Shown here: positions 27,275 through 36,500 of the stretch, in pieces
How positions within the stretch are numbered: the first letter of the stretch is position 1
Layout of the letters: every line of letters begins with the position of its first letter
NCBI GenBank assembly: GCA_021817985.1
Contig: JAKAFK010000017.1
Span: forward strand, 1 to 52,383
Origin: Pseudomonadota bacterium
GTDB lineage: Bacteria; Pseudomonadota; Gammaproteobacteria; Burkholderiales; JAKAFK01
DNA length: 52,383 bases
Direction of reading: 5' to 3'
Position numbers and translations under genes: made by a program
Notes under the pieces: model-generated
What the model saw: only the letters and a program-made list of their open reading frames with translations
Database searches by the model: none
Told to the model about the DNA's origin: nothing

Positions 27275-28756
27275 ATGGAACCTGTCCGCTTGCCCCGCCG
27301 CCTCCTCGCCCCGACGCCTTCAGGCGCCTGGGGGCGCGAGGCCGGACAGGCATCCGTCTTCGTCGTCGCCACTTTCGGCATTGTGCTGCTCGCCGCGTTT
27401 CTCGTGTACAACACCGGCCGACAGGTGGTCACCAAGGTTCATATGCAGAACACGGCGGACTCCGCCGCCTACAGCGGCTCTGTGATGCTGGCGCGCGCTT
27501 ACAACTTCGCCGCCTATTCCAATCGCGCCATGGTCGCCAACCAGGTGGCCATAGCGCAGCTCGTCGGACTGACGTCCTGGTCGCGCTACTACTGCACCAT
27601 TTACAACGCAGAATGCGGCGATTACCCGTCCCCCCCCGGGTCTGAGGGCGCCTATGAAGAAATCACGGCCGAATTCGATGCCTACTTCAACGGCGACGCG
27701 CAGCCGGCCACGGATGTCATAAATGGATATGCGGAACCCACCCAGACGCTATTCGATACGATCAATAATGGCGCCGGCCCGATCATCACCGTGCTGGACG
27801 GCATCAACAAGGCTTTGAGCGATGCCTCCCTGGCCTACTACGACGCGACGCTCGCCGATCTTGGGCTTGGCCTCGCCAACGCAGGCCCGCTCGCAACGAT
27901 CGTGCGGGCCAACGACCCGAACGCGCAGATCAGTCAATTCGGATTGGGCGTACTCACCGCCGATATCGCACAAATCAAAAGCTTTGTGACGCGATACACA
28001 CCGCTCGACAACCAGAACGATCCCAACAACCGTTTTCATCAGGTGGTCGTCAACAGCCTGGACCCGTTTTCCAGCGGCCGATCAAGCACGGAAACACCGC
28101 CATTTCCGCTCTTTGCGGCAGGCTCATGCCTGGGCGATGGCGACGGCTTCTTCACGATGGGGGCCATCTACAACGGCTCCACAACCCTCTCCAACGACAA
28201 TACGACCTGGAGCGCGAAGGACGCCGCCAACTTCATCGGAGGCGGCGTGTGCATCATCCAGGTCCCCACGCCAGTCGGCGACATTCCGGTGCCCATTCCT
28301 CTCGTGGGCTACGCCTACGACAGCAACCAAGCCTATGCCGGGTCGTCAACCTCCGCCAATACCCTATATAAAGTTCCCGATAGCACCTACAGCGGTTTGC
28401 AGCCCTATTACGACGTCTCCAACCTGAAGGGAAACGACTGGGTCTCTCCCACGCTCACCCTCTTCATCTCGCGCGCGACCAGCACCATCGCCACCACCCA
28501 ATATGCGAAGAGCGCGATCGGGGCACCGCAGGGCACAGCTCAGAATGGCAGCTTGCCCGTGCTCAACATGACCGACGCCGACAAGGGGAACGTGATGGTC
28601 TCCTCAGCCTCGTCGGAGGCTTACTTCGCACGTCCGCTATCGGCGTGGCAGCTCGGCGGACAAACGGTGTATGGCAATCTGTTCAACCCCTACTGGGAAG
28701 CGCGCCTCGTTCCCACCTCGGCGGCCTTGCAGGCGGCTGCGGCGGCGGCGCAATAG
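27275..28756 (+). CDS. TadG-like protein of the Tad locus
   Basis: A 493-residue protein with an N-terminal Tad-like segment: GQASVFVVATFGIVLLAAF (residues 24-42), then VYNTGRQVVTKVHMQNTADSAAYSGS, typical of TadG/TadE-like membrane proteins. There is no Glu at +5 after Gly24, so it is probably not a cleaved prepilin. The long remainder is Asn/Thr/Ser/Gly-rich, presumably extracytoplasmic. It could be a tip or surface component of the filament (inference). It lies 26 bases after flp in the same operon. No von Willebrand domain is evident, unlike many TadG proteins. Confidence 0.75.
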   Translation: MEPVRLPRRLLAPTPSGAWGREAGQASVFVVATFGIVLLAAFLVYNTGRQVVTKVHMQNTADSAAYSGSVMLARAYNFAAYSNRAMVANQVAIAQLVGLTSWSRYYCTIYNAECGDYPSPPGSEGAYEEITAEFDAYFNGDAQPATDVINGYAEPTQTLFDTINNGAGPIITVLDGINKALSDASLAYYDATLADLGLGLANAGPLATIVRANDPNAQISQFGLGVLTADIAQIKSFVTRYTPLDNQNDPNNRFHQVVVNSLDPFSSGRSSTETPPFPLFAAGSCLGDGDGFFTMGAIYNGSTTLSNDNTTWSAKDAANFIGGGVCIIQVPTPVGDIPVPIPLVGYAYDSNQAYAGSSTSANTLYKVPDSTYSGLQPYYDVSNLKGNDWVSPTLTLFISRATSTIATTQYAKSAIGAPQGTAQNGSLPVLNMTDADKGNVMVSSASSEAYFARPLSAWQLGGQTVYGNLFNPYWEARLVPTSAALQAAAAAAQ

Positions 28757-28765
28757 GGGCGAGCC

Positions 28766-30091
28766 ATGAACAACGCACCGACGCCGCTCGCCACCGGCCC
28801 CAGTTCGCCCTCACGCACGCCGTCCAGATTGCGCCGGGCGAGAGTCTCCGGCCCCGCCACTCAGCGCGGCCAGTCGACGACGGAGATGGCGATTGCCGGG
28901 CTCTTGCTGCTTGTCCCCGCCTTCCTGCTCATACCCCTCATCGGCAAGCTGATCGACTTCAAGACCACCAGTCTGCAGGCCGCCCGCTATGCGGCCTTCG
29001 AGCGCACGGTGACGAGCGACGCCGCGTCCGTGCGCGGCGCAAACTTCGCACAACTGACGAACACCGACCTGCAAAACGGGACCTTGATGCGCTTCTTCAG
29101 CGCAAACGGCGGGACCCTGAGCGCCACCCAGAATAGCTCTACCAGCGCCTTCGCACCCCGTTATTTGTGGGTCGACCAATCGCTCAAGCCTTTCATGCCG
29201 AGCGCGAGCGACGGCAGCGTCAGCACTGCCCAATCCGGGAGCCCGGCGATCGCCGACCAGACCCTCGGGACGATCCTTCAAGCGCTGAACGATCTTTCGG
29301 TGGGCTTCGACTGGAATGCCAACGGCTATTACACCGCTGCCGTGAGCGCCACCGCGCAACTGCCGGCGAACGTCGGATCATGGGGCGGGAAGGCGCTCAC
29401 CCTCCCCTACGACGCCAACCCGCTCAAGTTTGCGTCCTCCGATACCCTGCTCACGGATTCGAATAGCGCCACCGGCTCGGATTACGTCAAGAGCCAGGTG
29501 TCGAAAGCCGTGCCCACCAGTCTCGCAAGTTTTCTTACTGGCGCGTTGAGCTTGGTCAGCATAGTGGTACCCGACTTGAGCGGGCTCAAGCCCGGGTATG
29601 TCCTGGTCAACAGCCCCCAGGAAATCCCCTGCGACCGCCTGAGCGGAGGCTGCAGCGGCGGCACCACCGGACCCGGAACCAGCACGGTCCCCCAGAGCAC
29701 GATCGACAGCGTCGAGACGCAAATGCAAACACAGGGATACACATTGCAATCGCAAACAACCAACTCGGATGGCAGCGTCACGCTGACTTTTGTGGACGGC
29801 GCCAGCACCGTGCCCGTCACGCTGGAGCCGAGCGGCGGGGCTGCGGGAGGCAGCTCGACGACGACCCAGCAAAGCACCGAAAACGTCTACAGCACCGCGG
29901 TGACCTATTACAACAGCCTCACCAGCGCGGCCCAGGGCTGGAGCGGGGGTCCCCTCCCCGCGTTGACGGACACCGGCGTCACGAGCTGGCAGATGACGTT
30001 CACGAAAACGATTTCAAACGCCACCGAAACCATGAATGTGGGCATTGCCGCCACCTCTGGCGGCAGCACCGTGACCATCACAACGAGCTGA
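28766..30091 (+). CDS. Large TadE-like pseudopilin
   Basis: A 441-residue protein with a 35-residue basic leader, a G/QSTTEM cleavage-like site (Glu at +5, Met instead of Tyr at +6), and a hydrophobic helix (MAIAGLLLLVPAFLLIPLIG). KTTSLQAARYAAFER follows, which matches the TadE pattern. The exported part is low in charge and rich in Ser/Thr/Gly/Gln. It has one Cys pair (CDRLSGGC) around residues 286-293. It is much larger than normal TadE (about 200 residues). It is probably a processed minor pilin. It lies nine bases after the TadG-like gene. Confidence 0.72.
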   Translation: MNNAPTPLATGPSSPSRTPSRLRRARVSGPATQRGQSTTEMAIAGLLLLVPAFLLIPLIGKLIDFKTTSLQAARYAAFERTVTSDAASVRGANFAQLTNTDLQNGTLMRFFSANGGTLSATQNSSTSAFAPRYLWVDQSLKPFMPSASDGSVSTAQSGSPAIADQTLGTILQALNDLSVGFDWNANGYYTAAVSATAQLPANVGSWGGKALTLPYDANPLKFASSDTLLTDSNSATGSDYVKSQVSKAVPTSLASFLTGALSLVSIVVPDLSGLKPGYVLVNSPQEIPCDRLSGGCSGGTTGPGTSTVPQSTIDSVETQMQTQGYTLQSQTTNSDGSVTLTFVDGASTVPVTLEPSGGAAGGSSTTTQQSTENVYSTAVTYYNSLTSAAQGWSGGPLPALTDTGVTSWQMTFTKTISNATETMNVGIAATSGGSTVTITTS

Positions 30092-30098
30092 TTCCGCC

Positions 30099-30857
30099 AT
30101 GCCCCCCTGCCCTCAAACGCCATGCCTGGCCACTCGCCTGATCCGTCCAGTGCGCCTGCGCGCATGCGCCAGCGCGGTTGTCCTCGCATTGGGCCTGGGC
30201 GCCACGCACGCGCGCGCCGATGCCCCGCCCGCCGTGGAATGCCCAGCCGCCCCCATGCCCGCGGGCATGACGCAAAGCCTCGTGGCCCCGCAGGCCGCCA
30301 TCAACGGCATGCCCATGCGCATCGCCCAGATCGACGACAAGAGCCCGCCCTCGGACGTCCTCGCGTGGTACCAGCGCCGCTGGACCCTCGCAGGCGGGCG
30401 GCCCGATTACGTGCAATACCCGCTCGGCGCATGGCAGGTCATCGCCCGGAAAATGGGGTCCTGTTTCTACACGGTACAGGTGCAGTCCTCCTCTACAGGC
30501 ACCACCGGCTTCATCGGCGTGAGCGTTCCCACTCAGGGTGCGGCCCTGGCGGCACGACCTGGCTTTCCGGCTCTCGGCGGAAGCCACACGCTTCTTGATC
30601 TTGAAAGCAAGGACACGGGGAAGGGCGCACACACCTGGCTTTTTGTGAATGACTCCAGCATGAACGAGAACGCGCACTTTTACCTTCAGACGCTGCGCGG
30701 TCTGGGCTGGCGTGAGCAGATGGCACAGACGCTCCAAACCAGCCGGGGGATTGCAGCCACCCTGACCTTCCAAAAGGGCAACCGGACCGCACAGATCGTC
30801 GTGCGTCCCGCCGTGCGCGGAACGGTCGTGCTCGCCACAGAGGTGACCCATGGCTAA
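30099..30857 (+). CDS. Secreted protein of unknown function in the tad operon
   Basis: I do not recognise a family. The protein has 252 residues, a basic N-terminus and a signal-peptide-like hydrophobic stretch (about residues 23-37, ACASAVVLALGLGATHA) with cleavage near ARA. The mature region contains SPPSDVLAWYQRRWTLAGGRP and GSCFYTVQVQSS; the pattern suggests a globular periplasmic or surface protein. It overlaps the second Flp-like gene by eight bases, so it is part of the Tad operon. The position between pilin genes and cpaB suggests a role in filament assembly or export. Confidence 0.65.
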   Translation: MPPCPQTPCLATRLIRPVRLRACASAVVLALGLGATHARADAPPAVECPAAPMPAGMTQSLVAPQAAINGMPMRIAQIDDKSPPSDVLAWYQRRWTLAGGRPDYVQYPLGAWQVIARKMGSCFYTVQVQSSSTGTTGFIGVSVPTQGAALAARPGFPALGGSHTLLDLESKDTGKGAHTWLFVNDSSMNENAHFYLQTLRGLGWREQMAQTLQTSRGIAATLTFQKGNRTAQIVVRPAVRGTVVLATEVTHG

Positions 30858-31065
30858 ACCCCCAATGAGACACGAGAGATCGCGCACACGCCGACGTCAC
30901 GGCGGGCAAGGCATGGCGGAATATCTCGTCGTGGTGATGTTTGCCGTCATCGCCCTCGTCGCGCTGAACACGCCGCTCGGGAGCAACCCGTCGGCGGTGA
31001 GCCAACTGGCGAACGGCATCAAGAGCTTCTGGAGCAACTACTCCTATATCCTGTCGTTACCTTGA
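30850..31065 (+). CDS. Second Flp-like prepilin
   Basis: A 71-residue prepilin-like protein. The basic leader (residues 1-19) ends in Gly19, with cleavage site G/QGMAEY (Glu at +5, Tyr at +6) and helix LVVVMFAVIALVAL. The ribosome-binding site GAGGTGA lies directly before the ATG at 30850. The mature form would be about 52 residues, close to classic Flp size, so it could be either the real major pilin or a minor one. Its start overlaps the preceding secreted-protein gene. Confidence 0.83.
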   Translation: MAKPPMRHERSRTRRRHGGQGMAEYLVVVMFAVIALVALNTPLGSNPSAVSQLANGIKSFWSNYSYILSLP

Positions 31066-31081
31066 GAAAAAAGGGCATGTT

Positions 31082-32095
31082 ATGGCGTTAAAGCTGCCGA
31101 AACCAAATCGTTTCACCGTCATGCTGGGGGTCGCGATAGTCCTCGCGGGTGTTGCGTCGATCCTCACCGTTCGCTACCTGCAAAAGCGCGAGGGGCAATT
31201 CAAGGCGGAAATCACCCGCAAGCTGCAAAAAAATCTGGTCTCCGTGGTCGTGCCGCTCTCGGCGCTGCCCGCCGGTACGGAAGCCACCGCGGACAACATG
31301 GCCGTTCGCCAGGTGCCGGAGGATCTGATCTACCCCGGGGCCATCACCACCGCCCGCTGGTCATCGTACGCCGGCAAGCAGGTCACGCGCTCGGTACCCG
31401 CCGGGCTCCCACTGCTGGCGCGCGACTTCGCGAAGCCCTACGGCGACAATTTCGCGGCCACCATGCCCCCCGACACCCGTGCCATCACCGTCGACGTCGG
31501 TGGCCAGAATCGCGTCGCCGGGTTGATCCGGCCCGGTGACCATGTCGACATCCTCCTCGTGATCAATGGCGGCGGCAGCAGCGGCGGGCAGCTGGTGCCC
31601 ATCATTCGCGGCGCGTTGGTCGTGGCCACGGGCAAGCACATCAAGTTCCTGCCCGTCGAAACCCAAGGCCAGGAGGCGCGCGACGTCGACCGGGCCATGC
31701 GCGAGTATTCCAATCTCACCCTGGAGCTCACGCCCGCGCAGACGGCACGGATCGCCATGGCGCAACAAATCGGCCAGTTGCGGGTCGTGCTCCTGCCGAA
31801 GAAGGCTTTGACCGGGTCATTGGTCCCCGCGGTGGCCGCCGACCAGATCCTGGGCGGTGGGACCGGCACGGGCCCCGGGGCCGCGGTTCAGTACATCGTC
31901 GGCAGTGGGACCGCGAGTCTTTCGAGCCACATGCAAGCCGTCCAGGCAACCGCGGGGGCGGTTCGGGCGAGCGCGAGCGAACCGGGCCCACGGGTGCAAC
32001 AGACCCCGCAAGAGAAAGCAATGAGCGCACTCAAGCAGTTCGTGCAAGACCAGAATTTGGCCACGCAGCAAGCAGAAAAGGGAATGTCACAATGA
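31082..32095 (+). CDS. cpaB: Flp pilus assembly protein CpaB (RcpC)
   Basis: Periplasmic/inner-membrane assembly factor of the Tad system, 337 residues. One N-terminal transmembrane helix (about 13-29) is followed by a SAF-type domain (SVVVPLSALPAGTEATADN, then AITVDVGGQNRVAGLIRPGDHVDILLV), the core of RcpC/CpaB. The C-terminal third is Gly/Ala-rich and ends in a polar helix. The stop overlaps the cpaC start by four bases. CpaB proteins modify or stabilise the pilus near the secretin. Confidence 0.9.
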   Translation: MALKLPKPNRFTVMLGVAIVLAGVASILTVRYLQKREGQFKAEITRKLQKNLVSVVVPLSALPAGTEATADNMAVRQVPEDLIYPGAITTARWSSYAGKQVTRSVPAGLPLLARDFAKPYGDNFAATMPPDTRAITVDVGGQNRVAGLIRPGDHVDILLVINGGGSSGGQLVPIIRGALVVATGKHIKFLPVETQGQEARDVDRAMREYSNLTLELTPAQTARIAMAQQIGQLRVVLLPKKALTGSLVPAVAADQILGGGTGTGPGAAVQYIVGSGTASLSSHMQAVQATAGAVRASASEPGPRVQQTPQEKAMSALKQFVQDQNLATQQAEKGMSQ

Positions 32096-33945
32096 AGGAA
32101 AATAGGCAGACGTTGGGAAGCGCGATCCTGCGCCGCTCGTTGACCGTTGCTCTGGCCCTTCTGATGGGCGCCGGATCCGCGATCGCACAGGCTTCGCCGC
32201 CCGCGGCATCGGCCATCCGCGAGCACTCGCTGACGATGTACGACGGCCAGGTCCTGGTCCTGCCTGTCGCCGGCGCGCATCGAATTGCGATCGGCAACGG
32301 CAAGATCCTGGGGGCGACGGCACTCAAGCACCATCTGCTCCTCATGGGCACCGGCACGGGGACAACAGATCTTTATGTGTGGACCAAACATGGCGGCGTG
32401 ATGGCCTGGCACGTCTTCCTCGACGACCACGACAACAGCCAGACCTACCAACAGCTCAAGGCCGTGCTGGGCAGCGTGCCCGGCCTCGAAGTGCAAGACG
32501 CGGGCGGCCGCGTGGTGCTCGCCGGCAATCTCAATCCTGCCGATGCCAAGCTGGTCGCGCGCGTTGCGAAGACCTTCCCGGGCACGGTGGACATGGCGAG
32601 GGCCAGCGACGTCAGGATGAAGCGCATGGTCTACCTGGATGTCCAGGTCGTCGACTTCAAGAAGTCCGCGCTCAGCAGTCTCGGCGTCCAATGGCAGACG
32701 AGCATGGCCGGCCCGTCCCTTGGGTTGGTGGGTGACTTCTATGCCAACAACAACATCTACCGCATGGGCAACGTGTCCCAGGGCGGCGGCGGAAACACGT
32801 TGAACGGCGTGGTCTCCGGCCAACCGGGGCCCCTCAACGGCTTGCCCTTGCACATCAATCCGATGGCGACCTATTTCGGCTTGGTGACGACGCTCACCTC
32901 CCAGATCAATCTGGCGGAGCAAAACGGCGGTGCGTACGTCCTTGCGAACCCCCAACTGAGCACCCGCAGCGGCGAGACCGCGCGCTTCCTCGCCGGCGGC
33001 GAAGTCCCGATCCCCATCTCCAGCGCACTGGGACAGACTTCTGTCATTTACAAGAAATACGGGGTGATGCTGAACATCCAGCCGACCGCCGATCGCCACG
33101 GCAACATTTTGGCCAGCATCAACACGGAAGTCAGCCAAATCGACCCCTCCGTGAACATCAACGGCTATCCAGGCTTCATGACGCGCAAGACGCAGTCGGT
33201 GGTCAACGTGCACAGCGGCCAGACCATCGTGCTCTCCGGCCTCATGCACTCCGTGGGCTCCGATACGATCAACAAGTTCCCCTGGCTGGGCGACATCCCG
33301 GTGCTCGGGTGGCTGTTCAAATCCAAGGATTTCCAGGCCTCGCGCAGTGAACTCGTCATCTTCGTGACGCCGGTGGTGTTCAACCCGGAATCGGCGGTCA
33401 ACCAGGAGGCGGTCGGACGGGCGAGGACGATCATCCACGGCTTCAACGACATGGCAGGCAAAGGGCTGTACATGCCGGGGTTCGGGGTCGGTCCCGGGTC
33501 GCACCCGCAACCGCCTGTCGCCAAGACGACGACGCCGTCTGCAGGCATGCCCCAGCCGATGGCCGCCGGCGCGCCGACGCAGGTTCCGGCGCATCCCCGG
33601 CCGGCTCCCGCCCAAACGTCCGCGGCCGTCGCGCCCGTGACAGCGCCGGCCAAGGCGGCGCAACAGCCTCCCGCACCTGCGGCGGTGCCCGCCGTGAAGA
33701 CCTCCTCGGCCGCCTCCGCGCCCGCAGGCGCCCCCAAGCAGGCGCCGACCGCCGACGCCCTGCCGAAGACGCCCGCCCCGGGGCTGCCCGCGACCCCGGC
33801 CTCCGCGGCCGCCGGTCCCTCGGCGGCCCAGCGGCCGCAGTCGGTGACACTGGCAGCCGATGTGGCCGCGACGATTCCCTCGCCGAATGCCACGCAGGCC
33901 ACGAAACCGTCCTCGGCCGCCGCGACAGCGGCCGCGCAGCCATAG
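32092..33945 (+). CDS. cpaC: Tad secretin CpaC (RcpA) with long Ala/Pro tail
   Basis: Outer-membrane secretin of the Tad system, 617 residues, with a signal peptide ending near AIAQA. The N-terminal T2SS-like N domain (residues about 45-105) is followed by BON/N1-like repeats and the secretin domain with VYLDVQVVDFKKSALSSLG, GGEVPIPI and SGLMHSVGSD. These match RcpA/CpaC. After about residue 455 the protein continues for some 160 residues of Ala/Pro/Thr-rich low-complexity sequence, which is unusual for a secretin and may be a flexible extension. It overlaps cpaB and lies 12 bases before cpaF. Confidence 0.93.
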   Translation: MKENRQTLGSAILRRSLTVALALLMGAGSAIAQASPPAASAIREHSLTMYDGQVLVLPVAGAHRIAIGNGKILGATALKHHLLLMGTGTGTTDLYVWTKHGGVMAWHVFLDDHDNSQTYQQLKAVLGSVPGLEVQDAGGRVVLAGNLNPADAKLVARVAKTFPGTVDMARASDVRMKRMVYLDVQVVDFKKSALSSLGVQWQTSMAGPSLGLVGDFYANNNIYRMGNVSQGGGGNTLNGVVSGQPGPLNGLPLHINPMATYFGLVTTLTSQINLAEQNGGAYVLANPQLSTRSGETARFLAGGEVPIPISSALGQTSVIYKKYGVMLNIQPTADRHGNILASINTEVSQIDPSVNINGYPGFMTRKTQSVVNVHSGQTIVLSGLMHSVGSDTINKFPWLGDIPVLGWLFKSKDFQASRSELVIFVTPVVFNPESAVNQEAVGRARTIIHGFNDMAGKGLYMPGFGVGPGSHPQPPVAKTTTPSAGMPQPMAAGAPTQVPAHPRPAPAQTSAAVAPVTAPAKAAQQPPAPAAVPAVKTSSAASAPAGAPKQAPTADALPKTPAPGLPATPASAAAGPSAAQRPQSVTLAADVAATIPSPNATQATKPSSAAATAAAQP

Positions 33946-33957
33946 AGGGAGGAGGCC

Positions 33958-35643
33958 ATGTTTCGCATTAATGTGACGAATCCGCGCGGCAAGATGGAGA
34001 CCACCGACTGCGCGGCGAGCGCATCGGTGGGCAAATCGGATGAGAACCTCGTTCTTTTGCAGGGCTGGCAGGTGGCCAAGAAGCATGCAACCCTATATCA
34101 GAACGACCAGTCGATGTTTGTCAAGGACGAGGGCAGTTCGCACGGGACGCGGGTCAACGGCAAAAAGATCGCCGGCGTCTACGGCCCCTTGCGCGCCAGC
34201 GACATGATCGAGATCGGCGCCTACACGATCACCGTCGAAATTCTCAACCAAGGGGCCGCTGAAGCGCCCGGCGCCCACGCCGAGATGCCCGCCCCCGCCG
34301 CCGTGCGGGTCGAGGCGCCGACGCCCGCGCCCGCGCCGCAAGCCGCACAGTCCGGGGACTCGCAGCGCTTCGCCACCTTGCGCCTCATTCAGGAACGCCT
34401 GATCTCGCGCATGGACTTTCGGCGAATCGACACGAGCCAGATGGGCGAGACGGAGCTGCGCCAGCGCACGCGCGAACTCATTGAGGAGATCATCGCCGAG
34501 GATCCCGCGATGTCCGTCGACCCCGACCGCGACGGGCTCGTGCAGTCCGCCTTGCACGAGGCGGTCGGCCTGGGTCCCCTCGAAGTGCTCCTGGCCGACG
34601 ACAGCGTCAGCGAGGTCATGGTCAACCGCCACGATCAAGTCTTCGTCGAGCGCGGAGGACGGCTCATGCCATCCGACATCGTCTTCTCGAGCGACAAGGC
34701 GGTGCTCTCGGCCATCGAGCGGATCATTGCGCCGCTGGGGCGGCGAATCGACGAATCGTCGCCCATGGTGGACGGGCGCCTCAAGGACGGTTCGCGCGTC
34801 AACGCCATCATCCCGCCCCTCGCGCTGAAAGGCCCGTGCATCACCATCCGCAAATTCTCGAAGCGCCGCCTGAACGACGACGACATGGTGGGCTTCAACT
34901 CCGCAAACAGGCCCATGATGGCGTTCTTGCGCCTTGCCGTGGAGCAGCGCCGCAACATCCTGATCTCCGGCGGCACGGGGTCGGGCAAGACCACGCTCCT
35001 CAACATCCTCTCGAACTTCATTCCCGATGGGCAGCGTGTCGTGACCATCGAGGATGCGGCCGAATTGCGCCTCTACCAGCCCAATCTGGTTTCCATGGAA
35101 GCGCGTCCCGCCAATATCGAGGGACAGGGCGCAGTCACGATCCGCGACCTTGTCCGCAACAGCCTGCGCATGCGGCCGGACCGAATCGTGGTCGGCGAAT
35201 GCCGCGGCGGCGAAGCCCTCGACATGCTGCAGGCGATGAACACCGGCCACGACGGCTCGCTCACCACGGTACATGCCAACACGCCGCGCGACACGCTGTC
35301 CCGGCTGGAGGTGATGGTCTTGATGGCCGGCATGGATCTGCCGATACAGGCCATCCGCCAGCAGATTGCCTCCGCGGTGAATATCATCGTCCAGCAGACC
35401 CGCTTCTCCTGCGGCAGCCGCAAGATCACCTATGTCACCGAAGTGACGGGCATGGAAAACGGCGTGATCCAGCTTCAGGATCTTTTCCTTTTCCAGCAGC
35501 AAGGCTACGGGCCAGACGGAAAGATTCAGGGCAAGTTCGTCGCCACCGGACGAATTCCCGAATTTTACGAGGACCTGCAGCGCCGCGGCATCGAAGTCGA
35601 TCGCAACATCTTCTTTCAGGACAAGGACGGAGGTCGGTTGTGA
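33958..35643 (+). CDS. cpaF: Tad ATPase CpaF (TadA) with N-terminal FHA domain
   Basis: Secretion ATPase driving pilus assembly and retraction in Tad systems, 561 residues. Residues 1-95 form a forkhead-associated-like domain (VGKSDEN, AKKHATL, SSHGTRVNG). Residues that normally contact phosphothreonine are changed: Arg to Lys26, Ser to Ala40, Asn to His62. His43 and Asn67 remain. A Pro/Ala linker follows. The CpaF domain has GPLEVLLADDSVSEVMVN, Walker A GGTGSGKT, the Asp box VTIEDAAELRL and Walker B RIVVGECRGGEA. A GGGAGG-like ribosome-binding site precedes the ATG. tadB overlaps the stop codon. Confidence 0.94.
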   Translation: MFRINVTNPRGKMETTDCAASASVGKSDENLVLLQGWQVAKKHATLYQNDQSMFVKDEGSSHGTRVNGKKIAGVYGPLRASDMIEIGAYTITVEILNQGAAEAPGAHAEMPAPAAVRVEAPTPAPAPQAAQSGDSQRFATLRLIQERLISRMDFRRIDTSQMGETELRQRTRELIEEIIAEDPAMSVDPDRDGLVQSALHEAVGLGPLEVLLADDSVSEVMVNRHDQVFVERGGRLMPSDIVFSSDKAVLSAIERIIAPLGRRIDESSPMVDGRLKDGSRVNAIIPPLALKGPCITIRKFSKRRLNDDDMVGFNSANRPMMAFLRLAVEQRRNILISGGTGSGKTTLLNILSNFIPDGQRVVTIEDAAELRLYQPNLVSMEARPANIEGQGAVTIRDLVRNSLRMRPDRIVVGECRGGEALDMLQAMNTGHDGSLTTVHANTPRDTLSRLEVMVLMAGMDLPIQAIRQQIASAVNIIVQQTRFSCGSRKITYVTEVTGMENGVIQLQDLFLFQQQGYGPDGKIQGKFVATGRIPEFYEDLQRRGIEVDRNIFFQDKDGGRL

Positions 35644-36500
35644 ACGGCTCGACTACCTTGTGGGTCATCGGCGGCGTGGCCTTCGCGGCGATCGTCATGT
35701 TGTTCGTCGTGCTGTATCAGGCCCTGGGGCTCGGCGCGCGCTGGCAGAAGGAGCGGTTGCAGGAGACGGCGCAGCGCGATCTTGCCGACCTTTTCGTCTT
35801 CGTCGACTTCAACCGGCTCGCCTACGTGCAGTTCGCCGCCTACCTGCTGGTACCCGTGGCCGTCTGGGTGATCACCCAGAACCCGGTGTTCACCGCAGCC
35901 GCCATACCTCTGCCATTCTTCGCGCCGAAGTTCGTGGTGGGCCTCATGCGCAAGCGGCGGCTCAAGGCGTTCGTCAACCAGTTCCCGGACGCCTTGATGA
36001 TGCTCTCCGCCTCCTTGCGCGCGGGCGTGAGCCTCGCCGTGGCTCTGGAGAATCTGGTCAACGAGACCAAGCCGCCACTCAGCCAGGAATTCGCCCTCAT
36101 GCTGCGCGCCCAGCGCCTGGGCGCGAGCTTCGAGGACTCGCTGAAGGACATGGAGAAACGCCTGCCCGTTCAGGAATTTTTGCTGTTTTCCGCCGGCCTG
36201 CGCATCGCGCGTGAAACCGGTGGCAACCTTGCGGAAATGCTGGAATCGCTCGCGGACACCATGTATCGCAAGCTGCAGGTCGAAGGCAAGATCGACAGCC
36301 TGACGTCGCAAGGCAAGATCCAGGGCCTGGTCATGGCGGCCCTTCCGCTGCTTCTCATGTTCGTGCTTGATCTCATGCAGCCTCAATCCATGTATCCGCT
36401 CTTCCACAGCATGACCGGCTGGATCACGCTTGCCGGCGTCGCCTTCATGGAAGTCATGGGCTGGCTGGGCATTCGGCGCATTACGGATATCGACGTATGA
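35640..36500 (+). CDS. tadB: Tad inner-membrane protein TadB
   Basis: Polytopic GspF-type platform protein, 286 residues. The start is GTG at 35640, overlapping the cpaF stop, with GGAGG seven bases before it. No ATG gives the first membrane helix (TLWVIGGVAFAAIVMLFVVLY). The T2SSF domain contains FPDALMMLSASLRAGVSLAVALE and FLLFSAGLRIARETGGNLAEML, typical of TadB. It works with TadC next to it. The arrangement cpaF-tadB-tadC with overlaps is standard. Confidence 0.92.
   Translation: MNGSTTLWVIGGVAFAAIVMLFVVLYQALGLGARWQKERLQETAQRDLADLFVFVDFNRLAYVQFAAYLLVPVAVWVITQNPVFTAAAIPLPFFAPKFVVGLMRKRRLKAFVNQFPDALMMLSASLRAGVSLAVALENLVNETKPPLSQEFALMLRAQRLGASFEDSLKDMEKRLPVQEFLLFSAGLRIARETGGNLAEMLESLADTMYRKLQVEGKIDSLTSQGKIQGLVMAALPLLLMFVLDLMQPQSMYPLFHSMTGWITLAGVAFMEVMGWLGIRRITDIDV

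Noticed and set aside
31888-34086. Open frame of 732 codons on the minus strand
   Set aside because: Antisense to cpaC and neighbours. Gly/Arg/His-rich composition and no ribosome-binding site; cpaC is unmistakable.
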